The notes under the pieces were generated by a model, which had not been told where the DNA came from, searched no databases, and saw only the letters and a list, made by a program, of their open reading frames with translations. From Scalindua sp964437425 (GTDB taxonomy: Bacteria; Planctomycetota; Brocadiia; Brocadiales; Scalinduaceae), in NCBI GenBank assembly GCA_964437425.1, contig CAYTGO010000001.1:124001-188000 (forward strand): a DNA stretch of 64,000 nucleotides, in the 5' to 3' direction. Both the position numbers and the translations under genes were made by a program. Of the stretch, positions 38,692 to 47,778 are shown one piece after another (within the stretch, counting starts at the first letter, position 1; every line of letters starts with the position of its first letter).

Positions 38692-38705
38692 ATTATAGCC
38701 TGATT

Positions 38706-38755
38706 CTCATTTTAAAAAGATATTTAAATGAGCTAGAAGGCTTCTACATATTTTT
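38706..38755 (+). terminator. Two nested hairpins and T5 after the AsnB gene
   Basis: CTCATTT (38706-38712) pairs with AAATGAG (38726-38732). A second element, TAGAAGGCTTCTA (38734-38746), is a near-perfect palindrome, and TTTTT follows at 38751-38755. The pairing is AT-rich and the loop of the second element is small, so this is a weak terminator candidate, separating AsnB from the tandem radical SAM genes. Confidence 0.35.
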
Positions 38756-38791
38756 GCTAAATTTTAAACTTTTGTTAAGCGAATATAAGAT

Positions 38792-40177
38792 ATGGAAAAT
38801 ATTATACTAATTAACTGTCCTGAGAATTTAATTAAAAAAAAATTGCCATTTGGTTACAGCCAGGAGCCTTTGCATCTACTCTACCTCGGCAAAGTAATTA
38901 AAGATATCGCAAATACAGTGATATTAGATTATACCTCTGATAAGTATGATCCGGGAGAATTAATTGATAAGTTGAATAAATACAAACCTAAGATTGTAGG
39001 ATTTACTTTTACTGCGGCAAGTTACCTGTCTTTTAAACAAATTCTTAATGATATCTCTTCTGTTAAAAGAAAAAACGGGTTGATAACCGTAGCAGGAGGT
39101 GTACAAGCTTCAAGCATGGCTGATTATACATTCAGAAACAATCCTGATCTTGATTTTATTATTTATGGAGAAGGAGAAATCCCTTTTAGGGATTTCGTTA
39201 ATTCGAAGAGCAGCCAGTACGATAAAGTAAAAAATCTTTTTTCAAGAAATAAAGGTACGCCTTATAAAGGTGATGAATATAACCTGATTGATGTAGAGGA
39301 GTTGGGCTGGCCGGACAGGACTATGGTTTCTCAAGGAAACTACAGGGATTATAAAACACTCGGGAAGCTTGGGAATATATTTTCATCAAGAGGATGCCCA
39401 TATGCATGCTCGTTCTGCTATAACTCACTTAAAGAAAACAGGGGGCTGAGGTTTCGTAGTGTAGAAAGCTTGATAGAAGAGGTTCTTGAGGCAAAGAATA
39501 AATTTGATATTCATGATTTTTTTATCTTGGACGACTTTTTTACCTTTAAAATTGAGAGAGTTAAATCTTTCTGCAGAGAGATATTGTCGAGAAAAATAAA
39601 TATTAGATGGGCCTGCCAGGGACGTGCAGATCAAGGAGACTATGAGATGTTTAAGCTAATGAAAGATTCCGGATGCAAATCAATTGGTATGGGTATTGAA
39701 AGTGTTGTCGAGAGGAATCTTAACTATATTGGGAAAAAAACGAATAAGGAAAAAATGATAAAGACTGTTGGGCTTGCACAAAAAGCCGGTTTGCAGCTCA
39801 GGGGTAATTTTATCATAGGTTTTCCAGACGAATCACATGAAGAAATTAAGACGAACATAACCTTTGCGGCTTCTCTTAAGCTTTATCGAACAGCTTTTTT
39901 TATGCTTACTCCTTACCCTCACTCTATGATTTGGAATGAGGCGGTAGATCGTAATATTATAGATGTCGATGCTATTGATTGGAACATGTTTAATCAGCAG
40001 AGTCCTTTTTTTGTAGACAAAGTCAGGCCAAGAGAGCTTATCCGTTATTTTAACTGGGGGAATCAACATACTACGAATAATATTATGCAAAAGATTTATA
40101 ATTATTTAATTAGCGGAGATAAAACAGGGTACATCAAAGACTATTTCTCTTACTATTTAAGTGGTATGAGGCTGTAA
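38792..40177 (+). CDS. Cobalamin-type radical SAM protein, tandem copy 1
   Basis: 461 residues. B12-binding-like domain with IVGFTFTAASYLSF, ITVAGGVQASSM and FIIYGEGEIPFRDF, then C202, C206 and C209 (CPYACSFC), then GIESVVERNL and IGFPDESHEE. The ATG at 38792 (MENIILINCP) has no clear ribosome site. It is a close paralogue of the next gene; 311 bases within the first third are identical between them (38867-39177 here), while the rest differs at many positions. That points to duplication with later gene conversion. The substrate is unknown, but two nearly equal copies suggest dosage or two related targets. Confidence 0.86.
   Translation: MENIILINCPENLIKKKLPFGYSQEPLHLLYLGKVIKDIANTVILDYTSDKYDPGELIDKLNKYKPKIVGFTFTAASYLSFKQILNDISSVKRKNGLITVAGGVQASSMADYTFRNNPDLDFIIYGEGEIPFRDFVNSKSSQYDKVKNLFSRNKGTPYKGDEYNLIDVEELGWPDRTMVSQGNYRDYKTLGKLGNIFSSRGCPYACSFCYNSLKENRGLRFRSVESLIEEVLEAKNKFDIHDFFILDDFFTFKIERVKSFCREILSRKINIRWACQGRADQGDYEMFKLMKDSGCKSIGMGIESVVERNLNYIGKKTNKEKMIKTVGLAQKAGLQLRGNFIIGFPDESHEEIKTNITFAASLKLYRTAFFMLTPYPHSMIWNEAVDRNIIDVDAIDWNMFNQQSPFFVDKVRPRELIRYFNWGNQHTTNNIMQKIYNYLISGDKTGYIKDYFSYYLSGMRL
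38867..39177. repeat. 311-base direct repeat, copy 1
   Basis: Identical by reading to 40322-40632 (offset 1455). It is bounded by single mismatches at 38866 and 38178-equivalent position 39178, and flanked by clearly diverged sequence on both sides although the genes remain homologous there. Confidence 0.9.
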
Positions 40178-40246
40178 ACAAAATAAGCAATCTATCCCAA
40201 AGAAATCTTTAATGGCAATAGTAAAAATTTGTTTAAAAAAACTAGC

Positions 40247-41653
40247 GTGGAAAATATTATATTAATAAATTGCCCTCAGGCACTAGTAAAAAGCAGGCTT
40301 CCGTTTGGCTTCAGCCAGGAACCTTTGCATCTACTCTACCTCGGCAAAGTAATTAAAGATATCGCAAATACAGTGATATTAGATTATACCTCTGATAAGT
40401 ATGATCCGGGAGAATTAATTGATAAGTTGAATAAATACAAACCTAAGATTGTAGGATTTACTTTTACTGCGGCAAGTTACCTGTCTTTTAAACAAATTCT
40501 TAATGATATCTCTTCTGTTAAAAGAAAAAACGGGTTGATAACCGTAGCAGGAGGTGTACAAGCTTCAAGCATGGCTGATTATACATTCAGAAACAATCCT
40601 GATCTTGATTTTATTATTTATGGAGAAGGAGAGATCCCTTTTAGGGATTTCGTTAATTCGAAGAGCAGTCAGTACGATAAAGTAAAAAATCTTTTTTCAA
40701 GAAATGAAGGTGCACCTTTTAAAGGTGATGAATATAACGTGATTGATGTAGAGGAGTTGGGCTGGCCTGACAGGACCATGATTTCTCAAAACAAATACCG
40801 GGATTATAGGACACTCGGGAAGATTGGGAGCATATTTTCATCAAGAGGATGTCCATACGCATGCTCATTCTGCTATAACTCACTTAAAGAAAACAGGGGA
40901 CTGAGGTTTCGCAGTGTAGAAAGCTTGATAGATGAAGTTGTTGAGGCAAAAAGCAAGTTTGGGATTCATAATTTTTATATATTGGACGACTTTTTTACCT
41001 TTAAAACTGATAGGGTTAAGTCTTTCTGTAATGAATTATTGTCGAGAAAAATAAATATTAGATGGGCCTGCCAGGGACGTGCTGATCAAGGAGATTATGA
41101 GATGTTTAAGTTAATGAAGGATTCCGGATGCAGCACAATTATCGTGGGTATTGAAAGTGTTGTTGAGAGGAACCTTAACTATATGGGGAAAAAAACGAAT
41201 AAAGATAAAATGGTAAACACTATTCTACTGGCACAAAAAGCCGGTTTGCAGATCAGGGGTAATTTTATCATAGGCTTTCCGGATGATTCACATGAGGATA
41301 TTATGACAAACATAGATTTTGCGGCGTCTCTTAAGCTTAATCGAACTTCGTTCTATCTGCTTACTCCTTACCCTCACTCTATGATTTGGAATGATGCGGT
41401 AGAACGTAAGATAGTAGATGTTGATGCTATTGATTGGAACAGGTTCAATCAATTCAGTCCATTTTTTACAGGCAAAGTCGGGACAAGACAACTTTGTTCT
41501 TATCTTAACTGGGCAAACCAACACACTACTAATAATATACAGCAAAGGATCTATTATTATTTACTTAGCGAAGACAAAATAGGATACCTCAAAGACTATT
41601 TCTCTTACTATTTAAAAGGTCAAAAATACAAGAATAAGGATTTGAGTAATTAA
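40247..41653 (+). CDS. Cobalamin-type radical SAM protein, tandem copy 2
   Basis: 468 residues from GTG 40247, chosen because VENIILINCP then aligns with the ATG start of copy 1; an in-frame TTG at 40229 would add six residues. The radical SAM motif is again C202, C206 and C209 (CPYACSFC). Domain layout equals copy 1. Differences cluster after residue 135: many conservative changes, GCSTIIVGIESVVE in place of GCKSIGMGIESVVE, and a longer basic tail. The shared identical block is 40322-40632. Downstream, a frameshifted relic of a third copy follows within 40 bases, so this family has been repeatedly duplicated here. Confidence 0.85.
   Translation: MENIILINCPQALVKSRLPFGFSQEPLHLLYLGKVIKDIANTVILDYTSDKYDPGELIDKLNKYKPKIVGFTFTAASYLSFKQILNDISSVKRKNGLITVAGGVQASSMADYTFRNNPDLDFIIYGEGEIPFRDFVNSKSSQYDKVKNLFSRNEGAPFKGDEYNVIDVEELGWPDRTMISQNKYRDYRTLGKIGSIFSSRGCPYACSFCYNSLKENRGLRFRSVESLIDEVVEAKSKFGIHNFYILDDFFTFKTDRVKSFCNELLSRKINIRWACQGRADQGDYEMFKLMKDSGCSTIIVGIESVVERNLNYMGKKTNKDKMVNTILLAQKAGLQIRGNFIIGFPDDSHEDIMTNIDFAASLKLNRTSFYLLTPYPHSMIWNDAVERKIVDVDAIDWNRFNQFSPFFTGKVGTRQLCSYLNWANQHTTNNIQQRIYYYLLSEDKIGYLKDYFSYYLKGQKYKNKDLSN
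40322..40632. repeat. 311-base direct repeat, copy 2
   Basis: Partner of 38867-39177. First mismatches flank it at 40321 (A versus G) and 40633 (G versus A). Confidence 0.9.
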
Positions 41654-41691
41654 ACATTTCAGGTACTAAATTATCCTGGTTGAAATTAGCT

Positions 41692-41871
41692 GGCATGGCT
41701 GATTATATTTTCAGTAACAATTACTGTCTTGGTTTTATAATTTACTGTGAAGAGGAAACTCCTGTTGGGATTTCGTTAATTCAATATGCAACATATGGGA
41801 GTTTAGTGCGGGATGAAAGTGTTATTAATGTTGCAGAGCAGTCTATGAAAGCGTTCTTACAACTACCATGA
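41692..41871 (+). pseudogene. Relic of a third copy of the tandem radical SAM gene (N-terminal part)
   Basis: CATGGCTGATTATA and GGGATTTCGTTAATTC are shared with the gene at 40247, and in between the peptide MADYIFSNN matches MADYTFRNN and GFIIYCEEETP matches DFIIYGEGEIP. Near 41766 one base is lost compared with the intact genes, shifting the frame, after which only part of the pattern (DESVINV versus DEYNVIDV) returns. The region lacks the radical SAM motif. A 63-codon frame is open (41680-41871), but it is very probably not a functional gene. Confidence 0.75.
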
Positions 41872-41917
41872 AACCATGGAAAGATGAAAATTCTAAGCTA
41901 CTATTAAGGTAATTCAT

Positions 41918-43015
41918 GTGAGAGAGAAACAGAACCGGACTAGAGGAGTTGAGAACAGCCAGTTAAAAGAGAAGATAATTGCTGCTGAGAGACATCTTTA
42001 CGACAAACTTACTAATCTGGATCCAAAGTCATTAGACATCTCTGAGAATAACCGGAGAAAATTGGTGCTTAAAATTTCAGACCTCAAGGGAGTGTTACGA
42101 TTGTATGGTAACCTCCTCTACCTTTCTTTGAACAACAGGCAGATATCACCTGAAGAGTCCGTTCTGGTTGACTATGGAGGCGGTACCGGGCTCATATCAT
42201 TCCTGGGGGCTGAGATAGGTATAGGTACCATTATTTACATTGATATCTATGAGATAAGCTGTATGGATGCTAGAACTCTCTCTAATGCCCTGGGATTAAC
42301 ACTGGATCACGTTGTCTGCGGTGATGTTGAAGAACTGGTTTCATATCTAGATAATAATTCAATTTCCATTGATGCTATTACATCCTACGATGTACTTGAA
42401 CATATTTATGATGTTGAATCTCATTTTAAAAAATTGAGTTCCCTCTCAAATAGTAAATTTCGCATGGTCTATGCTTCAGGAGCAAATACGGCCTTTCCTG
42501 TATACGTACGTTCCGTGAAAAAAAAGCAGATCATAACTGAATACGGTAATAGAGTAAAAGAATGGGAAGGCAAACAGAGTGATCTTCCCCAGGGATATCT
42601 GGAGCTAAGAAAAAACCTGATTTCTGAATATGCTACGGAACTGGATCTTAAAATAGTTGAACAGCTTGCTCACTTGACAAGAGGCCTCATTCGACAAGAT
42701 ATAGAGAAATGTGTTGATGAATTTCGTTTACACGGAAAAATAACCTATCACATCGATCATCCCACTAATACGTGTCACCCATATACTGGAAATTGGTGTG
42801 AACGCTTGATAGATTTTGAATGGCTTAAACAAGTTATCGAGAATGCAGGTTTTTCGGTAGAGATAAAACCAGGTTGTTACACTACTGGTGGATCATTTCT
42901 AAGGAAGTGTGTCAAAGCGATGTTGAATGGTATAATACCGTTCCTGGGGCGTTGGGGCATGGTGGTTGTACCATATTACGTGGTGCAAGCTGATTTTCCC
43001 AACGACCAAGTATGA
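41918..43015 (+). CDS. SAM-dependent methyltransferase
   Basis: 365 residues. It starts at GTG 41918 with AAGG about 8 bases upstream. SAM motif VDYGGGTGLISFLG is near residue 87, then the acidic end YIDIYE and SYDVLEHIYDVESHF near 155. The flanking N-terminal helical part (KLTNLDPKS onward) and long C-terminal half (HLTRGLIRQDIEKC, CHPYTGNWCERL) have no motif known to me. It probably methylates a glycan or lipid intermediate. It lies between the radical SAM cluster and an SGNH-type protein 17 bases downstream. Confidence 0.78.
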   Translation: MREKQNRTRGVENSQLKEKIIAAERHLYDKLTNLDPKSLDISENNRRKLVLKISDLKGVLRLYGNLLYLSLNNRQISPEESVLVDYGGGTGLISFLGAEIGIGTIIYIDIYEISCMDARTLSNALGLTLDHVVCGDVEELVSYLDNNSISIDAITSYDVLEHIYDVESHFKKLSSLSNSKFRMVYASGANTAFPVYVRSVKKKQIITEYGNRVKEWEGKQSDLPQGYLELRKNLISEYATELDLKIVEQLAHLTRGLIRQDIEKCVDEFRLHGKITYHIDHPTNTCHPYTGNWCERLIDFEWLKQVIENAGFSVEIKPGCYTTGGSFLRKCVKAMLNGIIPFLGRWGMVVVPYYVVQADFPNDQV

Positions 43016-43032
43016 AGTGAAAAATAGTATAA

Positions 43033-44310
43033 ATGTTTCGATCTAAAAGATGGTTGATAAACTCAGGGCTTTCTTTGTTGAGTATAATTATATCTGTTGT
43101 TGCTGTTGAGGGCGTATTAAGACTTACCCAATATAAAGGCCTTATTGTTGTACAGGGTGGAGCGCCAAAGAATTATTATCAATACGATTCAACAACAGGT
43201 TATGACATTAAAGAGAACTTTCCTGAAACATATACGTATATAAAATCAGAGATATTCAGATATAAAATATGGTCAAACGAGTTAGGTTGCTTCGATAAGC
43301 CGTACTCAGGGGAAAAAGAATATGCGCTTCTTTTAGGGGATAGTTTTACTCACAGCTATGCACCTTTTGAAAGCAAATGGGGTTCACATCTGGAAGACTT
43401 GCTGGATTACAGTGTCTTGAAATGCGGAGTGAGTGGCTATGGAACTAAACAGGAACTTGTTAAAGCTGAAAGATTAATATCAAAAATTGCCACCCCTCCT
43501 AAGCTAATTATAGTGGGTTACTTTGTAAATGACTTAATAGAGGATTATTTGTATCCATACAAGTTAGCTGTTGGAGGTTATCTTGTAAAGACAAAAGAAA
43601 TTGTAAATCCTGGAACCGGGGAGATTTCTATAGTAAATAATGATTTGAAAGATATGGTGAGGAAGTGGGAAAAACTAGGTGTCGCTTATGAGCATCCACA
43701 TCCTATAGTAAAATCAATAGAATGGTGGCTAAAGAGAAATTCTGTTCTTTATAATATGGGAGACAGTACCATCCGTTCCTTATTTAAAGTAGCAAGTGTT
43801 AAAAACTTAATGATTAAATCGGGAATTGTTATGCTGCCACGTGAGGAATATGCTTTTTTTTCAACCAGGAACTATCCATGGTTAGAAAACGCATGGGAAG
43901 ATCATCTTAAAAATTTAGCGGCGTTTAAAAAATTAGCTGATGATAATGGTTCAAGGCTTCTATTTATAATAATTCCAACAAAAGAACAGGTCTACTCGTT
44001 CTTAGAGGATGATCAGAAATTTGATGACGAACAGCCTAATAAAATTGTCGGGAACTATCTTCAAAAAGAAGGAATTTCATATCTGGACCTTTTGCCCTTA
44101 TTTCGTAAATACGCAAATTTAGAACCTCGTAAATATCTTAATTCTGATCAAGATCTTTATTGGAAACATGATGGTCATTGGAGTCTTAAAGGTAACTATT
44201 TAGCGAGCTTGCTGGTGAGTATATATATGCTTGAGAACAATCTGGTAGATGTTATAGACAAAGATGAGAGGGTCAGAACAATAAAAGAGCGGCTCGAAAA
44301 ATTTAATTAG
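43033..44310 (+). CDS. Membrane-anchored SGNH-hydrolase-like protein
   Basis: 425 residues. An N-terminal hydrophobic segment (residues about 10-30) acts as signal anchor, so the rest is probably periplasmic. The block I motif is GDSFTHSY (D103, S104) and block V is DGHWSLKGN (D380, H382), giving a plausible Ser-Asp-His catalytic set. An NDL segment near 170 may be block III. SGNH proteins in glycan loci (AlgJ/AlgX-like) add or remove O-acetyl groups. An esterase or acetyltransferase for the exported polysaccharide is likely; which one is not decided by sequence. Confidence 0.75.
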   Translation: MFRSKRWLINSGLSLLSIIISVVAVEGVLRLTQYKGLIVVQGGAPKNYYQYDSTTGYDIKENFPETYTYIKSEIFRYKIWSNELGCFDKPYSGEKEYALLLGDSFTHSYAPFESKWGSHLEDLLDYSVLKCGVSGYGTKQELVKAERLISKIATPPKLIIVGYFVNDLIEDYLYPYKLAVGGYLVKTKEIVNPGTGEISIVNNDLKDMVRKWEKLGVAYEHPHPIVKSIEWWLKRNSVLYNMGDSTIRSLFKVASVKNLMIKSGIVMLPREEYAFFSTRNYPWLENAWEDHLKNLAAFKKLADDNGSRLLFIIIPTKEQVYSFLEDDQKFDDEQPNKIVGNYLQKEGISYLDLLPLFRKYANLEPRKYLNSDQDLYWKHDGHWSLKGNYLASLLVSIYMLENNLVDVIDKDERVRTIKERLEKFN

Positions 44311-44345
44311 TTTCATTCTGGTGCGGATGCTTATCGACTCTTAAC

Positions 44346-44366
44346 AAGACGTTCTTATCACGTCTT
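44346..44366. repeat. Perfect 7-bp inverted repeat downstream of the SGNH gene
   Basis: AAGACGT (44346-44352) pairs exactly with ACGTCTT (44360-44366) around a 7-base loop. It lacks a T-run, so it may be an RNA 3' end stabiliser, a weak terminator or chance. Confidence 0.3.
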
Positions 44367-44377
44367 ACTTGATATCT

Positions 44378-44422
44378 GGAATACACAATTTATTTCGTGA
44401 ACTTGCTAATCTCGTTAAGTAG
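44378..44422 (+). pseudogene. Fifteen-codon tail shared with the relic upstream of the second YbhN-like gene
   Basis: The frame GIHNLFRELANLVK and a stop at 44420-44422 matches GMHNLIRELANLLK and a stop at 47947-47949. In both places the YbhN-like gene begins shortly after. The preserved frame indicates that an ancestral coding gene, probably a radical SAM protein, ended here; the rest of it is gone at this copy. Confidence 0.6.
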
Positions 44423-44449
44423 TATTAATTTTCAGGGAAGCAAATTAAA

Positions 44450-45388
44450 TTGAAATTATTAATAAGAACATTAGTTTGTATCGGTTTAATTACATTTTTA
44501 TTAAACTATATTGATCCTCGATCCGTTCTTGCTTCTCTTCTTTCCATAGACTTAAGATATTTAATACTAGTATCAGCTGTTTGGCTGGTGAATCAATGTT
44601 TACTAACACTGCGCTGGCAGCTATTGCTTAAACCTTTAGGATTTAACATGAAATATTATGCTCTTTTAATGACAACACTTTCAGGTAATTTTATAGGTCT
44701 TGTTGTGCCGGGAGAGTTTGGAATTGATATGTTACGATACTGGGATTTAAGAAAGCATTCAGGTCAAAACGCTAAACCGGCAGTATCAGTGTTGATGGAT
44801 CGGATTCTTGGATTCTCCGGCTGTGTTTTTATCGGAATGGTTATGCTGATTCCCGCATATAGTTATGTTCAGGACAGAACAATAGTTTATGCTATATGTG
44901 GTTTCATACTCTTTGTTACTGTAGTCTTATTTGCTATATTTAACAATAGTTTTATTGGTTTTTTAAACATGTTTAACTATAACACGATATTTAATAAATT
45001 GATACTCAAGGCAAGCGAGGCAATATTTTCATACAAATTACATAAGAAAATTGTTATTAAAGCTTTCTGTCTGTCACTAATAATCAGAACTTTGATGATA
45101 TTCAACATATATTTTTTTTCAATCTCTTTAGGTTGGGCGTTGAGCCCTATATACTTTTTCATTTTCATACCTCTAATTTTGATATTGCTTACGATACCTA
45201 TCTCAATCCAGAATTTAGGGACTCGTGATCTGTTATACATTTATTTTTTTGCACAAGTGGGTATTGAGCCTCAATATTCCTTAGCTCTTTCTGTTGCAAT
45301 CTTTTCATGGGTAATAATTAAGAGTTTGTTATGTGGGCTGGTTTTTCTATTTGTAAAGCGGAAATACCAGGTAGTGGATCCTGCGTAA
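44450..45388 (+). CDS. YbhN/UPF0104 (LPG synthase membrane-domain) family protein, copy 1
   Basis: 312 residues with seven or more likely membrane helices. LLTLRWQLLLKPLG, SGNFIGLVVPGEFGID, VSVLMDRILGF and QNLGTRDLLYIYFF are typical of the UPF0104/AglD-like membrane domain, which is suspected to flip lipids or lipid-linked sugars. It starts at TTG 44450. In the paralogue at 47962 a GTG lies five codons further up, and at the matching position here it reads GGG, so this copy has lost that start. The two proteins agree at roughly three quarters of positions by eye. Its function is inferred only. Confidence 0.82.
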   Translation: MKLLIRTLVCIGLITFLLNYIDPRSVLASLLSIDLRYLILVSAVWLVNQCLLTLRWQLLLKPLGFNMKYYALLMTTLSGNFIGLVVPGEFGIDMLRYWDLRKHSGQNAKPAVSVLMDRILGFSGCVFIGMVMLIPAYSYVQDRTIVYAICGFILFVTVVLFAIFNNSFIGFLNMFNYNTIFNKLILKASEAIFSYKLHKKIVIKAFCLSLIIRTLMIFNIYFFSISLGWALSPIYFFIFIPLILILLTIPISIQNLGTRDLLYIYFFAQVGIEPQYSLALSVAIFSWVIIKSLLCGLVFLFVKRKYQVVDPA

Positions 45389-45453
45389 GTTAAATTTGTC
45401 GAAATTTATAAACAGATTACAATCCAAGTCCTTGCTTTTCAGGTAATCGTAAC

Positions 45454-46557
45454 ATGATAAGTACCATTAAAAAAGTCTCAAATATTAGCAAATTTGTTCT
45501 TGCTGGCTTTAAAAATAATCCAGTACCAGTTAAAGTAACCTGGGAAGTAAGCATGCTGTGCAATTCAAGATGTAAGCCATGTCAGAGATGGAGTGTCAGG
45601 GATACATCAAAGGATTTAACTACAGAAGAAGGTGAACAGTTATTACGTCAAATTAAAGAAGTGGGTGTAAGTGTTATTTCGTTTTCAGGCGGCGAGCCAC
45701 TGTTACGTGATGATATTTATCATTTAATTAGATATGCTAAAAAACTAGGACTTATAACTTCATTAATCTCTAATGGTCTGTTAATTGATTCTGAAGAAAG
45801 AGCCTCCAGGTTGTGTTCAACCGGCTTAGACAGAATCTGTCTTTCATTGGATGGCCCAACGCCCGAAGTACACGATTCCATCAGGGGAGTAAAGGGAGGA
45901 TTTGAAAAAGTTATAAATGCAACTCACTTGTTAAAGAAAAATAGATCCAATGGCAAACCTAATATTAATTTTAATACAACACTAAGTAAAGAAAATATTG
46001 CAGAGTTTAAAGGAATTGTAGAGCTTGTTTATCAAATGAAGGTAGACGGTTGGGCTTTTCAGCTAGTGCATGAGGGTGACAACGAAACACTTTTTTTCCC
46101 AAGAGAGGATATTTTAGTTGAATATGATGCTATAAAAAAGTTGCACTATGATATTGAGTCTATGAAATCACAGTATAGGGCATTATTTGCTAACTATGAT
46201 GGCTATTATGATGGTCTTATTACTTATATTGAAAATAAAGAACAATTGTACAAATATCGATGCGTTGCGGGCGCTTTAGTGGGTACAATTGATCCTAACG
46301 GGAATGTTAGAGTTTGTTTAAACACCTCTTATGTCTTAGGGAATATTCGAGAGAAATCCTTTGCTGATATTTGGCATTCAGAGAAAGCAAATGAAGCGAG
46401 ACAGGACATAAAGAATAGTAAGTGTCCCATTTGTTGGATGAGTTGTTATGCTCCACTAACTGTTTTCTTAAGTGATGTAGAGAAATTTAGATTACACAAA
46501 ATATTTAGCATACCTAATATCAGGAACTATTTAAGAATATTGAAAGTTGTAAGGTAA
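45454..46557 (+). CDS. Radical SAM/SPASM domain protein
   Basis: 367 residues. Cluster motif C36, C40 and C43 (CNSRCKPC), GGEP strand (SFSGGEPLLRDD) and the LSLDGPTPEVHDSIRG segment typical of PqqE/MoaA-like enzymes. C-terminal SPASM cysteines: RCVAGA, VCLNTS and CPICWMSC. Such proteins make peptide crosslinks, oxidise alcohols of sugars (as BtrN does) or epimerise. It stands between the two YbhN-like paralogues, where a polysaccharide deacetylase might once have been, so it may have been inserted after the duplication. The substrate is unknown. Confidence 0.85.
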   Translation: MISTIKKVSNISKFVLAGFKNNPVPVKVTWEVSMLCNSRCKPCQRWSVRDTSKDLTTEEGEQLLRQIKEVGVSVISFSGGEPLLRDDIYHLIRYAKKLGLITSLISNGLLIDSEERASRLCSTGLDRICLSLDGPTPEVHDSIRGVKGGFEKVINATHLLKKNRSNGKPNINFNTTLSKENIAEFKGIVELVYQMKVDGWAFQLVHEGDNETLFFPREDILVEYDAIKKLHYDIESMKSQYRALFANYDGYYDGLITYIENKEQLYKYRCVAGALVGTIDPNGNVRVCLNTSYVLGNIREKSFADIWHSEKANEARQDIKNSKCPICWMSCYAPLTVFLSDVEKFRLHKIFSIPNIRNYLRILKVVR

Positions 46558-46636
46558 ATGATTAATTTGAATGGTTGAATAGTATAATAATTTTTATCAT
46601 TTACAGAAAATATTTCAATAATGTCCTTAGATATCA

Positions 46637-46675
46637 ATGTTTTATCTACCACTACAATTACACATGCTTGCTTAA
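46637..46675 (+). pseudogene. Possible short relic of the deacetylase start
   Basis: Bases 46633-46661 resemble 51461-51489, and the encoded MFYLPLQL resembles MLYSPLQF at the start of the intact deacetylase. The frame closes after 12 codons. The similarity is short, so it is only suggestive. Confidence 0.35.
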
Positions 46676-46834
46676 TGGAGGCATAGAAAATAAGGTTTTT
46701 TTATATGGCACTATTTATAGAGTGTGTTAATGATTTATTAAATATTCATGAGTGAATTGAATCAGAGCATAAATTAAATATCTAGAATATTTTTTCAGGA
46801 GAGTGGGTAAATTAATATATACTTTACATTAAAA

Positions 46835-47776
46835 ATGCCAAAGAGAATACATGGTGCCTATGGCAAAGCATACCTTGTTGAATACGATACCATCAAAGGT
46901 ACATTGAATGAGCTCTATTCTTGGTATCAGTTTGACAGTATATATCCTAATAAATTTATTTCACCTGGTTTTACAGGCCTTCATGTTACTAAGAAGTATA
47001 TTTACATTGGTTCCCATATGGCAGTATTTATATTCGATAGAAAATTGAAAAGAGTAGTGAACGTATTGACTCATAGACTCATGAGCGATGTCCACGGCAT
47101 TTGTTTCCATAATAATAAACTCTACGTTACGAGTACTGCTATTGACACTTTATTGGTTTTCGACAAGGATTTTTCTTTGGAAGCTACATTCCCACTCTCA
47201 AAACAAAGTATTATTCACAAGCTCTTCTTTAAATTTAAAGATTATAGATTTATATCTAAAAAGATTACGGGACTACACCATTATCACTTAAATGATGTTT
47301 ATGTATATGGTGAAAATATTTATCTTACATCTAAGAACGATGTGAAGGGGAGGAAAGGATGCTTTATTAAAATGGACATGAATTATAAAGAAATTGAGTA
47401 TATATCGAGATACGAGCTTGACGGACCTCATGATGGAATCTTAGTCAATAATAATTATTATTTGACTGAAGGAAACACCGGTCGTTTGGTAAAAATTTCT
47501 AAAAAAGATTATAATGTGGAGAGAATCGACCTGAATATAGATCCTGAAGTATATTGGGTTAGAGGTTTGACTTTCTGCAAAAACAAGTTCTATTTAGGTC
47601 TTACAACCCATATAGGATCTTTAGGTGTTGCTGGCCCTAAAGCCCTTTCCAGTTCTGCCAAAATTATTGTATTAAATGACAATCTAGACACAATAGAAAA
47701 TGAGATCATCCTTGATGGTTTTTATGATAAAGAAGCTGGTTGTGCAATATATGCATTATGTACCGAAGTTGGATAG
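46835..47776 (+). CDS. Beta-propeller-like protein of unknown function
   Basis: 313 residues without signal peptide or membrane segment. I do not recognise a precise family. It contains repeating strands with aromatic ends and glycine turns: GLHVTKKYIYIGSHMA, DVHGICFHNNKLYVTST, HYHLNDVYVYGENIYLTS, GPHDGILVNNNYYLTEG and VRGLTFCKNKFYLGLT, each about 45-60 residues apart, as in six-bladed propellers (NHL, SMP-30 or DUF4915-like). The conserved HG and PHDG histidines could be a binding or catalytic centre. A cytosolic sugar- or lactone-handling role is possible. A 277-base gap precedes the gene. Confidence 0.6.
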   Translation: MPKRIHGAYGKAYLVEYDTIKGTLNELYSWYQFDSIYPNKFISPGFTGLHVTKKYIYIGSHMAVFIFDRKLKRVVNVLTHRLMSDVHGICFHNNKLYVTSTAIDTLLVFDKDFSLEATFPLSKQSIIHKLFFKFKDYRFISKKITGLHHYHLNDVYVYGENIYLTSKNDVKGRKGCFIKMDMNYKEIEYISRYELDGPHDGILVNNNYYLTEGNTGRLVKISKKDYNVERIDLNIDPEVYWVRGLTFCKNKFYLGLTTHIGSLGVAGPKALSSSAKIIVLNDNLDTIENEIILDGFYDKEAGCAIYALCTEVG

Positions 47777-47778
47777 AA

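Noticed and set aside
43033..44310. The SGNH protein as a simple lipase/esterase of central metabolism
   Set aside because: The signal anchor and glycan context fit an O-acetyl-modifying protein better.
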